Both the position numbers and the translations under genes were made by a program. From NCBI GenBank assembly GCA_009363175.1, contig CP045205.1:3410001-3474000 (forward strand): a DNA stretch of 64,000 bases, read 5' to 3'. Shown here piece after piece: positions 7,614-17,781 of the stretch (positions within the stretch are counted from its first letter, which is position 1; the number at the start of each line of letters is the position of its first letter). Source of the DNA: Citrobacter telavivensis (GTDB lineage Bacteria; Pseudomonadota; Gammaproteobacteria; Enterobacterales; Enterobacteriaceae). The notes beneath the pieces were generated by a model. That model did no database searches and was not told the DNA's origin. It saw only the letters and a list, made by a program, of their open reading frames with translations.

Positions 7614-9056
7614 TCAGCTTGAACAGCTGACTTCCAGACGCTTTCCCCAGTCCGGCGGACGATGGCTGTAATCATCATCGCGCTCGCGGAAAGGCTCCCG
7701 CAGTACGGCGTGCAAGCGATGCAGTTCGCTCATATCGCCTTTTTCCGCCGCTTCAATAGCTCGTTGCGCCAGCCAGTTACGTAGCACCACGGACGGATTG
7801 GCGCTTTGCATCAGCGACTGGCGCGTCGCATCGGCGACTTCATCGCGCTGTAAACGCGTTCTGTAGCGCGAGAACCAGTCGTCAAATGCGGCACGGTCGA
7901 TAAATTCATCGCGCAAGGGCGATGCGCTGCTCTGCTGTTCGGTGACGCTCAGCATGCGGAAGGTGCGGGTGTAGTCACTGCGCTCGCGGGCCATCAGGCT
8001 GAACAATTCGTTCAGCAGTTCGTTGTCATCCCTTTGTTCGGTCATGAAGCCCAGTTTCTGCCGCATCCGCTGACCGTAGCGCGTCAATAGCGCCGCCTGG
8101 TAGCCGTCGAGGGCATCATTCAGCGCCTCAACCGGGATAAAGGGCGACAGGCTTTGCGCGAGTCGCTGTAGATTCCACAGACCCACCGCAGGTTGATTAT
8201 CGAAACTGTAGCGCCCCTGATGGTCTGAATGGTTACAAATGAACCCCGGCTCATAATCATCCAGAAAACCAAACGGACCGTAGTCCATCGTCAGTCCAAG
8301 AATCGACATGTTATCGGTGTTCATCACCCCGTGCGCAAAACCTACGGTTTGCCAGTCGGCTATCAGTGACGCGGTCCGCGCGACCACGTCGCGAAACCAG
8401 AGAATGTACTTATCGGCTTCCTGCTGGAGGTGCGGCCAGTAATGGCGAATCGCGAAATCCGCCAGTTGCTGAACGTTTTCCGGTTCGCGGCGATAATAGA
8501 AATGCTCAAAATGGCCGAATCGCATGTGGCTTTGCGCCAGTCGCATCAGCATCGCCCCCGCCTCCACCGTTTCACGGTAAACCGGCGTTTCGCTGGTGAC
8601 AATCGCCAGCGCCCGGGTTGTCGGTATCCCCAGATAGTGCATCGCTTCACTGGCGAGGCTTTCACGGAGAGTGGAGCGCAATACCGCACGACCATCCCCC
8701 ATGCGCGAATACGGCGTCAAACCCGCGCCTTTCAGATGCCAGTCCATCGTGCTGCCATCGGCAAGCAACTGCTCACCCAGCAAGATGCCACGCCCGTCGC
8801 CCAGTTGGCCCGCCCAGACGCCAAACTGATGACCGCTATAGACCTGCGCCAGCGGAGACATTCCCGCTAGCAGTGTCTCACCGCCCCAGACCCCCGCCGG
8901 GCCGTCAGGATGAAAAAGCGAGTCGGGGATACCCAGTTGTTCGGCAAGCGCATCATTGTGCCAAATCAGCCGTGACTTATTCAGCGGCGTTGGCGACAGT
9001 GCGGTAAATGTTGCTGGCAGTTCATCGCGCCAGCGGGCTGTAAAAGACAGGGTCAT
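7614..9056 (-). CDS. selO: Protein adenylyltransferase SelO
   Basis: A pseudokinase-fold enzyme (YdiU/SelO family) that transfers AMP from ATP to Ser, Thr or Tyr of target proteins; E. coli SelO is tied to glutathionylation and oxidative stress. It has 480 residues against 478 in E. coli. Visible motifs are SGHQFGVWAGQLGDGRG near residue 74, HLKGAGLTPYSRMGDGRA near 107 and the metal/catalytic stretch HGVMNTDNMS followed by DYGPFGFLDDY near 245-270. The protein ends in VSCSS: the Sec position of eukaryotic SelO is a cysteine here, as in other bacteria. There is no secretion signal. Confidence 0.96.
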   Translation of the reverse strand: MTLSFTARWRDELPATFTALSPTPLNKSRLIWHNDALAEQLGIPDSLFHPDGPAGVWGGETLLAGMSPLAQVYSGHQFGVWAGQLGDGRGILLGEQLLADGSTMDWHLKGAGLTPYSRMGDGRAVLRSTLRESLASEAMHYLGIPTTRALAIVTSETPVYRETVEAGAMLMRLAQSHMRFGHFEHFYYRREPENVQQLADFAIRHYWPHLQQEADKYILWFRDVVARTASLIADWQTVGFAHGVMNTDNMSILGLTMDYGPFGFLDDYEPGFICNHSDHQGRYSFDNQPAVGLWNLQRLAQSLSPFIPVEALNDALDGYQAALLTRYGQRMRQKLGFMTEQRDDNELLNELFSLMARERSDYTRTFRMLSVTEQQSSASPLRDEFIDRAAFDDWFSRYRTRLQRDEVADATRQSLMQSANPSVVLRNWLAQRAIEAAEKGDMSELHRLHAVLREPFRERDDDYSHRPPDWGKRLEVSCSS

Positions 9057-9117
9057 AGGGCCTCCTGCCTGTAGTGTAGACGGTTAATACCGGCATAAAC
9101 ACCAGCAAACAGAAAGG

Positions 9118-9831
9118 TTATCCGTGGAGTAACTGGGTTACCTGATCCGCGGTGACAGCAGGCCACAGACCGCCCTGCATGGCACCAAAACCGAATGGCA
9201 TCACGCGGGTCAACATCGCTTCGTTGTCGATACCGGCGATCATCAGCGATTCACAATAAGGGGAAACTTGCGTGAGAATGGCGCGCATGAACGGTTCGAA
9301 GGAGAGCTGCGTAGCCCGGCGATGAACAAAATTCCGGTCCAGTATTATGCGTTTAAATAACCCATCGAATATGGCTTTGTTGGCACTTTCTCCTGCACCG
9401 AAATTGGCCAGTACCAGAGGAAAACGTTCGACAAGCGCGGTCAGCGTTTTATTCTCTTTTCCGTCAGACAGTTCGGGAAAATTCTCATTAATCATCAATT
9501 CCAGAAATGAAAATCGTTTAACGGCAGAAACGCGCTCACTATCCATTAATAATAACGGTACAACTGCCGGGGTTATATAAATCCAGGCGACAAGTTTATG
9601 TTGAATAAAAAAGTGTTGGCACGTTTCGAGCAGGGCCAGTTTTTCGACAAACAGTTGGCACTGCTCTTCGGGAGAAAGTCGCGGAAGCACCAGATCCGTA
9701 GGGATGCGAACCTTGTAGTCATCACTGACAAAGTTTGCGATAATACTTAAACCGATAAGTTTCCGTTGTACATTCCGGGCGGGCTGAAAATAGAGTTCAG
9801 AATGGTACACATTATCCAGTGAAATATTCAT
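9118..9831 (-). CDS. ydiV: Degenerate EAL-domain anti-FlhDC factor YdiV
   Basis: A 237-residue protein that is one EAL-like domain. The signature EAL is replaced by ELM (in FLELMINENF, near residue 120), so it is unlikely to bind or hydrolyse c-di-GMP. In E. coli and Salmonella YdiV binds FlhD and delivers FlhDC to ClpXP, switching off flagellar genes under poor nutrition. The frame extends to 9849, but the ATG at 9831 gives MNISLDNVYHSE and the family length. The 223 bases upstream, before nlpC, hold nothing I can identify. Confidence 0.92.
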   Translation of the reverse strand: MNISLDNVYHSELYFQPARNVQRKLIGLSIIANFVSDDYKVRIPTDLVLPRLSPEEQCQLFVEKLALLETCQHFFIQHKLVAWIYITPAVVPLLLMDSERVSAVKRFSFLELMINENFPELSDGKENKTLTALVERFPLVLANFGAGESANKAIFDGLFKRIILDRNFVHRRATQLSFEPFMRAILTQVSPYCESLMIAGIDNEAMLTRVMPFGFGAMQGGLWPAVTADQVTQLLHG

Positions 9832-10054
9832 CACGGTAGCCCCACACACTGGGAGTGATTCGGCAACCTATTACACAGGATGTCGTCATCCATCTTTTTT
9901 AATGACAGAGGGGAAATGTTCATGTTGTCCTTTTCACCCGGAGTCCCGGTTCCTTTGTTTTCAGCTTATCCTGATTATAAACACTTAGCCAGCATTGTTC
10001 TTTTCCCGACAATAAAAGCGAGGCGCGCCCTCAATCAGAAATAACACTTTGCAA

Positions 10055-10519
10055 CTAAATCCGTCTCGCCTGCCAAAAGTTTTTCCGCCAGTAAACATTA
10101 TCCAGCGACGAGCGCATCACGCCACGACTGGTTGACGCATGAATAAATTGACCGTTGGTATCATAAATACCCACATGTAAACCGCTCTCTCCCGATCCGG
10201 TTTTGAAAAACACCAGATCGCCAGGCAGTAATTCATCTTTATCGATTTCCGTCCCCAGTTTTGCCTGTTGACGGGTTTCACGCGGCAGTTGCAAAGCGAA
10301 CTGGTCGCGCATGGTCATCAGCACAAAGCCGGAACAATCCACGCCACCGCGGCTCATGCCGCCGTAACGATACGGTGTACCGCGCCAGGTCTGGAGTTGA
10401 TCATTTAATCCGGCAATAACGGTGATGGAATCAGAGAGCCGGGCATTGGGCGGCGGCGCTCGGTGGCTACTACATCCTGCCAACAACAGTGCTGTGCAAA
10501 AAAGAAACCAGAAACGCAT
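10055..10519 (-). CDS. nlpC: NlpC/P60-family lipoprotein
   Basis: A 154-residue predicted lipoprotein with a type II signal peptide: a hydrophobic stretch then the lipobox LLAGC, with the lipidated cysteine near residue 16. The rest is an NlpC/P60 cysteine peptidase domain with catalytic Cys in GGVDCSGF (near 62) and His in GLHVGIY (near 117), plus FIHAS. Such enzymes cut peptidoglycan stem peptides; the E. coli substrate is not well established. Residue after the lipid cysteine is Ser, consistent with sorting to the outer membrane. Confidence 0.95.
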   Translation of the reverse strand: MRFWFLFCTALLLAGCSSHRAPPPNARLSDSITVIAGLNDQLQTWRGTPYRYGGMSRGGVDCSGFVLMTMRDQFALQLPRETRQQAKLGTEIDKDELLPGDLVFFKTGSGESGLHVGIYDTNGQFIHASTSRGVMRSSLDNVYWRKNFWQARRI

Positions 10520-10596
10520 TCAGGCGAATCCTCTGTTTTTCTATTCTTCACCCCATATAGCGGGTATTTACGCGGGTTTTCAAGAAACCATTTCGT

Positions 10597-11346
10597 TTAA
10601 GTGGTTGATATAACCATTCTGTGACCTTCGATGTCAAGACGCCGGAAGTGCAGCCCATAGGCTCGTGTTAAATGCGCCGGTGTCAGCACCTCATCACGCG
10701 GACCGCTGGCAAGCAGTTTCCCCTGTTTGAGCAACCATGCCCGATGCGCGTGACGCAAGGTATGATTCAGATCGTGACTACTCATCACGATGGCAATCCC
10801 CTGCTCACACAGGCGATTCAGAATGCGATCCAGCGCATTCTGTTGTGCAACATCGAGGCTGTTCATGGGTTCATCAAGTAGCAGCAACTGCCCCTGCGGA
10901 TTGGTCTCTGGCGCGATTTGCAGGATCACGGCAGCAAGGCGTACACGCTGCCATTCACCGCCCGAGAGTTCCTTCGCATTGCGCCCGAGCTTGTCTGCCA
11001 GCCCCAGCGACTCGGCCACCGCAGTAAGCTGGTCAGTCCGCGTTTTGTCCGCCTGATGCAGCGTCAGAAAGTGCCATACCGGCATCGCAAAGGGCGGATT
11101 CTGCTGCTGCGCCAGATAAGCGCGATGCCGGGCAAGTTTGGCTGCGGGCCACGACGCCAGCTCAGTACCGGCCAGGGTGATGGTTCCCGCGCCACTGGTT
11201 AGGCCAGCCATTCGCGCCAGCAGCGTGCTTTTCCCGGCACCGTTCGGCCCTACCAGATGCAGGATTTCCCCCGCGCGGATCTCCCCACACAAAGGCCCCA
11301 ACCGGGGGATATCGGCAACATCCTGTAACTGCATCAGTGAAGACAT
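10597..11346 (-). CDS. btuD: Vitamin B12 ABC transporter ATPase
   Basis: The ATP-binding subunit of the BtuCD-F cobalamin importer at the inner membrane. Walker A is GPNGAGKST (near residue 34), the signature is LSGGEWQRVRL (near 126), Walker B is LLLLDEP (near 153) and the switch histidine is in SSHDLNH (near 190). It has 249 residues. Its start ATG shares one base with the btuE stop (TAATG), so the two are translationally coupled. btuC lies upstream in the same cluster; the periplasmic binding protein btuF is not here, as in E. coli. Confidence 0.97.
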   Translation of the reverse strand: MSSLMQLQDVADIPRLGPLCGEIRAGEILHLVGPNGAGKSTLLARMAGLTSGAGTITLAGTELASWPAAKLARHRAYLAQQQNPPFAMPVWHFLTLHQADKTRTDQLTAVAESLGLADKLGRNAKELSGGEWQRVRLAAVILQIAPETNPQGQLLLLDEPMNSLDVAQQNALDRILNRLCEQGIAIVMSSHDLNHTLRHAHRAWLLKQGKLLASGPRDEVLTPAHLTRAYGLHFRRLDIEGHRMVISTT

Positions 11347-11897
11347 TATTTAGCCAACGCGAGTTTGATACTTTCCATGACGATAGGATCTTCCGGCGTC
11401 ATATCAGGTGAAAAACGCTGTACTACCTTGCCATCCCGGCCCACGAGGAACTTCTCGAAGTTCCACAGGATATCGCCCGGATTAAGCGGCGCGCGCCCTT
11501 TGCTGACCATTCGCTCATAAAAACCGCTTCCTTCAGGGGCCACCGCCGTCGGCGCAGCGGCAATCAGCTTCTGGTACAGCGGATGGCGCCCGTCCCCGTT
11601 CACCTCAATCTTGCTGAACATCGGGAAGGTCACGCCCCAGGTCGTGGCACAGTAAGTTTTAATCTCATCTTCGCTGCCAGGTTCCTGTCCGAGGAACTGA
11701 TTGCAGGGAAAGCCCAGCACGGTAAAGCCACGATCGGCCCACGCTTTCTGAATATTTTCCAGTTGCTCATACTGCGGGGTCAGACCGCATTTTGACGCCA
11801 CGTTCACCACCAGCAGCACATTGCCCGCATACTTTTCGAGGGTCGTGACCTCGCCATCAATCGTCGTCACTTCAGTGTTCAGAATCGAGTCTTGCAT
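11346..11897 (-). CDS. btuE: Glutathione peroxidase-like thiol peroxidase BtuE
   Basis: A 183-residue glutathione peroxidase family protein. The peroxidatic cysteine is C37 in ASKCGLTPQY (Cys in place of selenocysteine), with the family motifs GFPCNQF near residue 76 and WNFEKFL near 147. E. coli BtuE reduces hydroperoxides with thioredoxin or glutathione and is not needed for B12 uptake, despite lying between btuC and btuD. No secretion signal is visible. It overlaps btuD by one base. Confidence 0.96.
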   Translation of the reverse strand: MQDSILNTEVTTIDGEVTTLEKYAGNVLLVVNVASKCGLTPQYEQLENIQKAWADRGFTVLGFPCNQFLGQEPGSEDEIKTYCATTWGVTFPMFSKIEVNGDGRHPLYQKLIAAAPTAVAPEGSGFYERMVSKGRAPLNPGDILWNFEKFLVGRDGKVVQRFSPDMTPEDPIVMESIKLALAK

Positions 11898-11960
11898 AGC
11901 CTCTCCAGGATCGTGAGTGATTCAAATACCAGCATCTAATCATAGACCGTCTTGTCATAC

Positions 11961-12941
11961 CTAACGTCCGGCTTTGAGTAACAGCCAGATAAAGACCGGC
12001 GCCCCGAGCGTCGCGGTGACCACGCCAATCGGTAACTCCGCAGAAGCAAGCGCCAGCCGAGCCACTACATCCGCCAGCAGCAGCGCAATGGCGCCCGCCA
12101 GCGCGCAGGCAGGCAACAGGACGCGATGGTCCGTTAAGCCGCACAGGCGTAGAATATGGGGGATCACCAGGCCAATAAAACCAATGGCCCCCGCAAGCGC
12201 CACGCTCACCCCGACCATCCACCCGGTAGCGACCACCAACAAATTACGCCAGAACCACAGGGGAAGTCCCAACTGTCGGGCAGACGTTTCTCCCAACGCC
12301 AGCATGTTCATCGCCTGTGACTGACAGCAGATCCACACCAGTACCGGGATCAGGGCCAGCATCAGCCATGCCTGCTCCCAGTTGACGCCGCCAAACCCAC
12401 CCATCATCCAGTACATTAACTGACGCAGATCGAATGAGGTTGAAAAATAGATGGCCCAGGTCATCAGGGCGCTACAGATAATCCCCAGCGCCACCCCGGC
12501 AAGCAGCAGGCGACTGGTCGAAAGATGACGGCGGGCAAAACGCAAGAGGATCAGGGTAATGACCAGCGCGCCGACAATGGCACACAGTCCGAGCACCCAG
12601 TGTGGAAGCACGCCCTTCCCCAGCAGCACTGCGGCGATCAGTCCCACGCCTGCACCGTTGGAGACGCCGAGCAGCCCCGGTTCCGCAAGCGGGTTTTCAA
12701 ACAGTGCCTGCATCACTGCGCCGGACAAGGCCAGCGCCGCCCCTACCAGCAGCACGGCCAGCGCGCGCGGAAGGCGAATTTGCCAGACAAAGAGTTCACC
12801 GCGCGGCGTCAGCCAGTCAGCAGGCGATATCCACTGCTCTCCGGCGCACAGACTTAACAGCAGTGTCAGTAGCATCAGTACCGACAGGCTCAGGATCCAG
12901 CGCACATGTTGTCGCTGTTGTTGACGGGCAAAAGTCAGCAT
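11961..12941 (-). CDS. btuC: Vitamin B12 ABC transporter permease
   Basis: A 326-residue FecCD/BtuC-family inner-membrane permease, mostly hydrophobic, fitting the ten helices known for BtuC. Conserved family segments are RLPRALAVLLVGAALALSG near residue 57, the GVSNGAG turn near 91 and AGAIGFIGLVIPHILR near 245, which contacts the ATPase. Together with BtuD it forms the cobalamin channel. It is first in the btuC-btuE-btuD order, and a 63-base gap separates it from btuE. Confidence 0.97.
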   Translation of the reverse strand: MLTFARQQQRQHVRWILSLSVLMLLTLLLSLCAGEQWISPADWLTPRGELFVWQIRLPRALAVLLVGAALALSGAVMQALFENPLAEPGLLGVSNGAGVGLIAAVLLGKGVLPHWVLGLCAIVGALVITLILLRFARRHLSTSRLLLAGVALGIICSALMTWAIYFSTSFDLRQLMYWMMGGFGGVNWEQAWLMLALIPVLVWICCQSQAMNMLALGETSARQLGLPLWFWRNLLVVATGWMVGVSVALAGAIGFIGLVIPHILRLCGLTDHRVLLPACALAGAIALLLADVVARLALASAELPIGVVTATLGAPVFIWLLLKAGR

Positions 12942-13002
12942 GATTTCCGTTCAACTGAAAAAGATGTCATTGATTCTACGGTGCGACATCTTCGCAGAAA
13001 AG

Positions 13003-13029
13003 AAAAAAGGCCGCAAAAGCGGCCTTTTT
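13003..13029 (-). terminator. Intrinsic terminator after ihfA
   Basis: The stem AAGGCCGC/GCGGCCTT with an AAAA loop has a run of A on the left, giving a U-tract on the minus strand. It ends the thrS-to-ihfA transcription block. Confidence 0.85.
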
Positions 13030-13041
13030 GGTTAGATCTGA

Positions 13042-13341
13042 TTACTCATCTTTGGGCGAAGCGTTTTCGACTCGGCTCTTTAACTTCTGTCCGGGTCTGA
13101 AGGTCACTACGCGCCGTGCTGTAATGGGAATATCTTCGCCCGTTTTCGGGTTACGTCCCGGACGTTGATTCTTATCACGCAGATCGAAGTTACCAAAACC
13201 AGAGAGTTTTACCTGCTCACCGTTTTCCAGAGCACGACGGATCTCTTCGAAAAACAGTTCGACCAGTTCTTTGGCATCCCGCTTGCTAAGCCCAAGCTTA
13301 TCAAACAGATATTCTGACATTTCAGCTTTTGTAAGCGCCAT
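13042..13341 (-). CDS. ihfA: Integration host factor alpha subunit
   Basis: A 99-residue HU/IHF-family DNA-bending protein that pairs with IhfB, bends DNA sharply and takes part in recombination, replication and sigma-54 transcription. The beta-arm carries the DNA-intercalating proline in [12 protein letters not shown] (near residue 60-70) and [10 protein letters not shown] precedes it. It follows pheT by four bases, so it is probably cotranscribed with and coupled to pheST, as in E. coli where ihfA also has its own promoter inside pheT. Confidence 0.98.
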
Positions 13342-13345
13342 AGGT

Positions 13346-15733
13346 TCAATCCCTCAATGATGCCTGGAATCGCTCTTTTAATGCCTCTACACATTTGGCG
13401 ACGGTAGCGGCAATCTCCTCTTCTTCGAGTGTACGGCTGGTATCCTGAAGGATCAGGCTAATGGCGAGGCTCTTATACCCCTCCGCAACACCCTTACCAC
13501 GGTACACGTCAAATAAGTTTACGCCAACTACCTGATTTACGCCAACTTTCTTACACTCGGATAAAATATCAGCAGCGGGAACGTTTTCTGCGACAACGAC
13601 AGCGATGTCGCGACGGTTCGCCGGGAAGCGTGAAATCTCGCGCGCCTGAGGCACCACGCGGTCTGCGAGCTTGTTCCACTCCAGTTCGAACACCAGAGTA
13701 CGGCCATTGAGATCCAGCTTACGTTCCAGTTCAGGATGAACAACACCAATGAAACCAATGCGTTCACCTTTCAGATAAATCGCTGCAGACTGTCCTGGAT
13801 GCAGTGCAGGATTGGCCTCTGCTCTGAACTGAATGTCGCCGAGTTTATCGGTCAGATCCAACACCGCTTCCAGATCGCCCTTCAAATCATAGAAATCAAC
13901 GGTCTCTTTTGCCAGGTCCCAGTGCTCATCGTAGCGGTTACCACAGATAACGCCAGCCAGCATCAGATCCTGACGAATGCCCAGGTTGGCCTGGGTATCC
14001 GGCACAAAACGCAGCCCGCTTTCAAAAATACGTACGCGGTTCTGCTGACGGTTCTGGTTGTATACCACCGTTGCCAGTAACCCTGTCCACAGCGACAGGC
14101 GCATTGCCGACATTTCGATGGAGATTGGGCTTGGCAGCAGCAGCGCCTCTTCACCTGGGTGGAGCAACTGCTGTACTTTCGGATCGACGAAGCTATAGGT
14201 AATGACTTCCTGGTAGCCTTTGTCGTTCAGCAAGGTTTTCACACGTTTCAGCGACAGATCCGCTTCACGATGCGTCCCCATGATAAGACCGGCCTGGATG
14301 GGTTCGTCAGGGATGTTGTCGTAGCCATACACGCGGGCGACTTCTTCAACCAGGTCTTCTTCAATTTCCATGTCGAAACGCCAGCTCGGCGCAACGGCCT
14401 GCCACTCGCCTTCGCCTTCTGTCACATCACAGCCCAGACGACGCAGAATGTCGCTCACCAGCGCATCAGCAATGTGATGACCAATCAGGCGATCCAGTTT
14501 GCTACGGCGCAACGTAATGGTGGCACGCTTCGGCAGCGTCGCTTCATCCGTCACATCAATGACCGGACCGGCTTCGCCGCCGCAGATGTCCATCAGCAGA
14601 CGGGTGGCACGTTCCATCGCTTTGTACTGCAGCGCAGGATCGACACCGCGCTCATAGCGGTGAGAAGCATCGGTATGCAGGCCATGACGGCGCGCACGAC
14701 CGGTAATCGACAGCGGGCTGAAGAATGCACATTCCAGCAGCACGTTTTGTGTTTCATCGTTCACGCCTGAATGTTCGCCACCAAAGATGCCGCCCATCGC
14801 CAGCGCTTTCTGATGATCGGCAATCACCAGCGTATCTGCGTTCAGCTTCGCTTCACTGCCATCGAGCAGCACCAGCGTTTCGCCCTCTTTCGCCATGCGA
14901 ACGACAATCCCGCCTTCAATGCGGTCTTTATCAAAGGCGTGCATCGGCTGACCCAGTTCGAGCAACACGTAGTTGGTAACGTCAACCACCGCATCAATGG
15001 AGCGAATACCACAACGACGCAGTTTTTCTTTCATCCACAACGGTGTAGGCGCTTTCACATTGATGCCTTTCACCACACGACCCAGATACCGCGGGCAGGC
15101 GTCGGAGGCTTCTACGGTAATCGGCAGGACATCGCTGACAGTTGCCGCAACCGGCACGATTTCCGGCTCAACCAGCGGCGCTTTGTTCAGCACAGCCACA
15201 TCGCGGGCCACACCGATGATCCCTAAGCAGTCAGCACGGTTAGGCGTGACGCTGATCTCAATGGTATTGTCATTAAGCTTCAGATACTCGCGAATGTCGG
15301 TACCGATCGGCGCATCTACCGGCAGTTCAATAATGCCGCTGTGATCGTCGGAAATGCCCAGTTCGGAGAAAGAGCACAGCATGCCTTCGGACGGCTCGCC
15401 GCGCAGCTTAGCCGCTTTAATTTTAAAATCGCCCGGCAGAACGGCACCGATAGTCGCAACCGCCACCTTCAACCCCTGACGGCAGTTTGGCGCGCCGCAG
15501 ACGATGTCCAGCAGACGCTCACCACCGACGTTAACTTTCGTCACGCGCAGCTTGTCCGCATTTGGGTGCTGGCCACATTCAACCACTTCACCCACCACCA
15601 CGCCGTTAAATTCACCGGCGACCGCGTCAACACCGTCAACTTCCAGGCCTGCCATGGTGATTTGATTCGACAACGCGTCGCTGTCGATAGCCGGGTTAAC
15701 CCACTCGCGTAACCACAGTTCACTGAATTTCAT
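13346..15733 (-). CDS. pheT: Phenylalanine-tRNA ligase beta subunit
   Basis: At 795 residues it has the E. coli length. As the beta chain of the alpha2-beta2 synthetase it contributes tRNA binding and editing. Visible features are the N-terminal [14 protein letters not shown], the OB-fold EMAP-like tRNA-binding domain ([17 protein letters not shown] near residue 46), the B3/B4 editing region near 210-400, the B5 domain and the C-terminal anticodon-binding fold. It is separated from pheS by 15 bases and shares the pheM attenuation control. Confidence 0.98.
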
Positions 15734-15748
15734 TGTTTTATCCTGCCT

Positions 15749-16732
15749 TTATTTAAACTGTTTGAGGAAACGCAGATCGTTTTCGAAGAACGCACGCAGG
15801 TCAGTGACACCGTAACGCAACATGGTCAGACGCTCCATACCCATCCCAAACGCAAAACCCGAGTAGATTTCCGGGTCGATGCCGACGTTACGCAGAACGT
15901 TCGGATGCACCATGCCGCACCCCAGCACTTCCAGCCATTTGCCGTTTTTACCCATTACGTCCACTTCTGCAGACGGCTCAGTAAACGGGAAATAAGAAGG
16001 ACGGAAGCGAATCTGCAAATCTTCTTCAAAGAAGTTGCGCAGGAAGTCATGCAGCGTCCCTTTCAGGTTGGTAAAGCTGATGTTGGTATCCACAATCAGG
16101 CCTTCCATCTGGTGGAACATCGGGGTATGCGTCTGATCGTAGTCGTTACGATACACGCGACCCGGCGCGATAATACGAATCGGCGGCTGCTTTTCTTTCA
16201 TGGTACGAATCTGGACGCCAGACGTCTGGGTACGCAGCAGACGCGTTGCATCAAACCAGAAGGTATCGTGATCTGCACGGGCCGGATGGTGACCCGGAAT
16301 ATTCAGCGCATCAAAGTTGTGGTAATCATCTTCGATTTCCGGACCGGTCGCCACGGTGAAGCCAAGCTCACCAAAGAAGCTTTCAATACGATCGATGGTA
16401 CGGGTTACCGGATGCAGACCACCGTTTTCAATACGACGACCAGGCAGAGAAACATCGATGGTTTCCGCCGCCAGTCGTGCATTCAGCGCGGCGTTTTCCA
16501 GATCCGCTTTACGTGCGTTGAGCGCCTGCTGTACCTGCTCTTTCGCTTCGTTAATCACCGCACCGGCTGCAGGACGCTCTTCAGGTGGCAGCTCGCGCAG
16601 AGTCGTCATCTGAAGGGTCAGGTGCCCTTTTTTGCCCAAATATTCGACGCGCACATTGTCTAACGCGGCAACATCTGACGCCTGGTTAATGGCCGCCTTC
16701 GCACTGGCTACCAGTTCTGCGAGATGTGACAT
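15749..16732 (-). CDS. pheS: Phenylalanine-tRNA ligase alpha subunit
   Basis: The catalytic chain of phenylalanyl-tRNA synthetase, a class II enzyme. The N-terminal coiled-coil arm (residues about 1-85) is followed by motif 2 (RVYRNDYDQTHTPMFHQ near 204), the FRPSYFPFTEPS segment and motif 3 (GFAFGMGMERLTML near 297). The frame is open to 16798, but MSHLAELVASAK at 16732 is the known start and gives 327 residues as in E. coli. The pheM leader and attenuator precede it. Confidence 0.98.
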   Translation of the reverse strand: MSHLAELVASAKAAINQASDVAALDNVRVEYLGKKGHLTLQMTTLRELPPEERPAAGAVINEAKEQVQQALNARKADLENAALNARLAAETIDVSLPGRRIENGGLHPVTRTIDRIESFFGELGFTVATGPEIEDDYHNFDALNIPGHHPARADHDTFWFDATRLLRTQTSGVQIRTMKEKQPPIRIIAPGRVYRNDYDQTHTPMFHQMEGLIVDTNISFTNLKGTLHDFLRNFFEEDLQIRFRPSYFPFTEPSAEVDVMGKNGKWLEVLGCGMVHPNVLRNVGIDPEIYSGFAFGMGMERLTMLRYGVTDLRAFFENDLRFLKQFK

Positions 16733-16796
16733 GGTTTTCCTCATTGTGTCGGTGAAGACACCGGTTCGTTGAACGTAATCTCTCGATTTCGGGCAC

Positions 16797-16825
16797 AAAA
16801 AAAGCCTCCATCAGGAGGCTTTTTT
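16797..16825 (-). terminator. pheST attenuator
   Basis: The stem AGCCTCC/GGAGGCT with loop ATCA and an A-run on the plus strand makes a Rho-independent terminator on the minus strand. It lies between the pheM leader peptide and pheS. When Phe-tRNA is scarce, ribosomes stalling on the Phe codons of pheM would favour an antiterminator. Confidence 0.9.
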
Positions 16826-16868
16826 GCGCTGTTTTTCGTTTCTTCTTTCACGCGCTAGCCTCCCGGAG

Positions 16869-16913
16869 TCAGGTGCTAAAGTAAAAAAAGAAGCGGAAAA
16901 TAGCAGCATTCAT
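16869..16913 (-). CDS. pheM: pheST operon leader peptide PheM
   Basis: A 14-codon frame on the minus strand starts with ATG at 16913-16911 and ends with TGA at 16871-16869. It encodes [14 protein letters not shown], with five phenylalanines, identical to the E. coli pheM product as I recall it. It lies just upstream of the attenuator and acts as the sensor of charged tRNA-Phe supply. Confidence 0.96.
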
Positions 16914-17001
16914 GCTTGCGTTACCTTGTGTGGTAAAACCGGAGAACCTTTATTGAAAAGGGTTACGGATCAATTGTCAACTCATTGACGGTACAACAAA
17001 T

Positions 17002-17030
17002 AAAAGAGAGGGAGCCAGGCTCCCTCTTTT
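17002..17030 (-). terminator. Terminator or hairpin after rplT
   Basis: The nearly perfect stem GAGGGAGCC/GGCTCCCTC is flanked by AAAA and TTTT, so it could act in either direction. It lies just after the rplT stop and separates the ribosomal-protein genes from pheM. Confidence 0.8.
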
Positions 17031-17037
17031 CACTGGC

Positions 17038-17427
<390 letters not shown>

Positions 17428-17487
17428 TCATCTTTCACCACGGTGAAATCGATTGGGCATTAAAAAGTTAAAAAAAACGTTAACGGC

Positions 17488-17685
17488 TTATGCGTACGGC
17501 AGGCACGCGATAACCAGGCCCAGATCGCCTTTAGAAACAAGGCCTTTTGGACGCAGGTGACGTTTACGCTTAGTCGATTTTTTGGTCAGAATATGACGCA
17601 GGTTTGCGTGCTTACGCTTAAATCCACCACCACCGGTTTTTTTGAAGCGCTTAGCAGCACCGCGTACGGTCTTAATTTTTGGCAT
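17488..17685 (-). CDS. rpmI: 50S ribosomal protein L35
   Basis: A 65-residue basic protein of the large subunit beginning MPKIKTVRGAAKRFKKT and containing KRKHANLRHILTKKSTKRKR. The frame is open to 17700, but the ATG at 17685 is the known start. Its translation is the point at which L20 represses the operon. Confidence 0.99.
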   Translation of the reverse strand: MPKIKTVRGAAKRFKKTGGGGFKRKHANLRHILTKKSTKRKRHLRPKGLVSKGDLGLVIACLPYA

Positions 17686-17738
17686 TTTAATAACTTCCAC
17701 TTCGCATTGTTAATAAACGAAACATAGGCGAACAACGG

Positions 17739-17762
17739 CTGTGGAACCCGCAGGCTCCACAG
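17739..17762 (-). promoter_or_regulatory. Hairpin in the infC-rpmI gap, probable part of the L20 operator
   Basis: CTGTGGA and TCCACAG form a seven-base stem in the 96-base gap between infC and rpmI. In E. coli L20 binds structured mRNA in this interval, partly through a long-range pseudoknot, and blocks rpmI translation. The hairpin is visible here; its identification as the L20 site is inferred from position. Confidence 0.5.
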
Positions 17763-17781
17763 ACATTGCTACTTGAAGGCC

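Noticed and set aside
7614..9056. Could selO use selenocysteine, with selD in the same window?
   Set aside because: The C-terminal residue is encoded as an ordinary Cys codon (CSS end) and there is no in-frame UGA or SECIS hairpin. selD is about 48 kb away and is a general selenium gene.
10597..11346. Plus-strand open frames opposite btuD
   Set aside because: Several short frames overlap each other and the conserved ATPase; none has a family resemblance.
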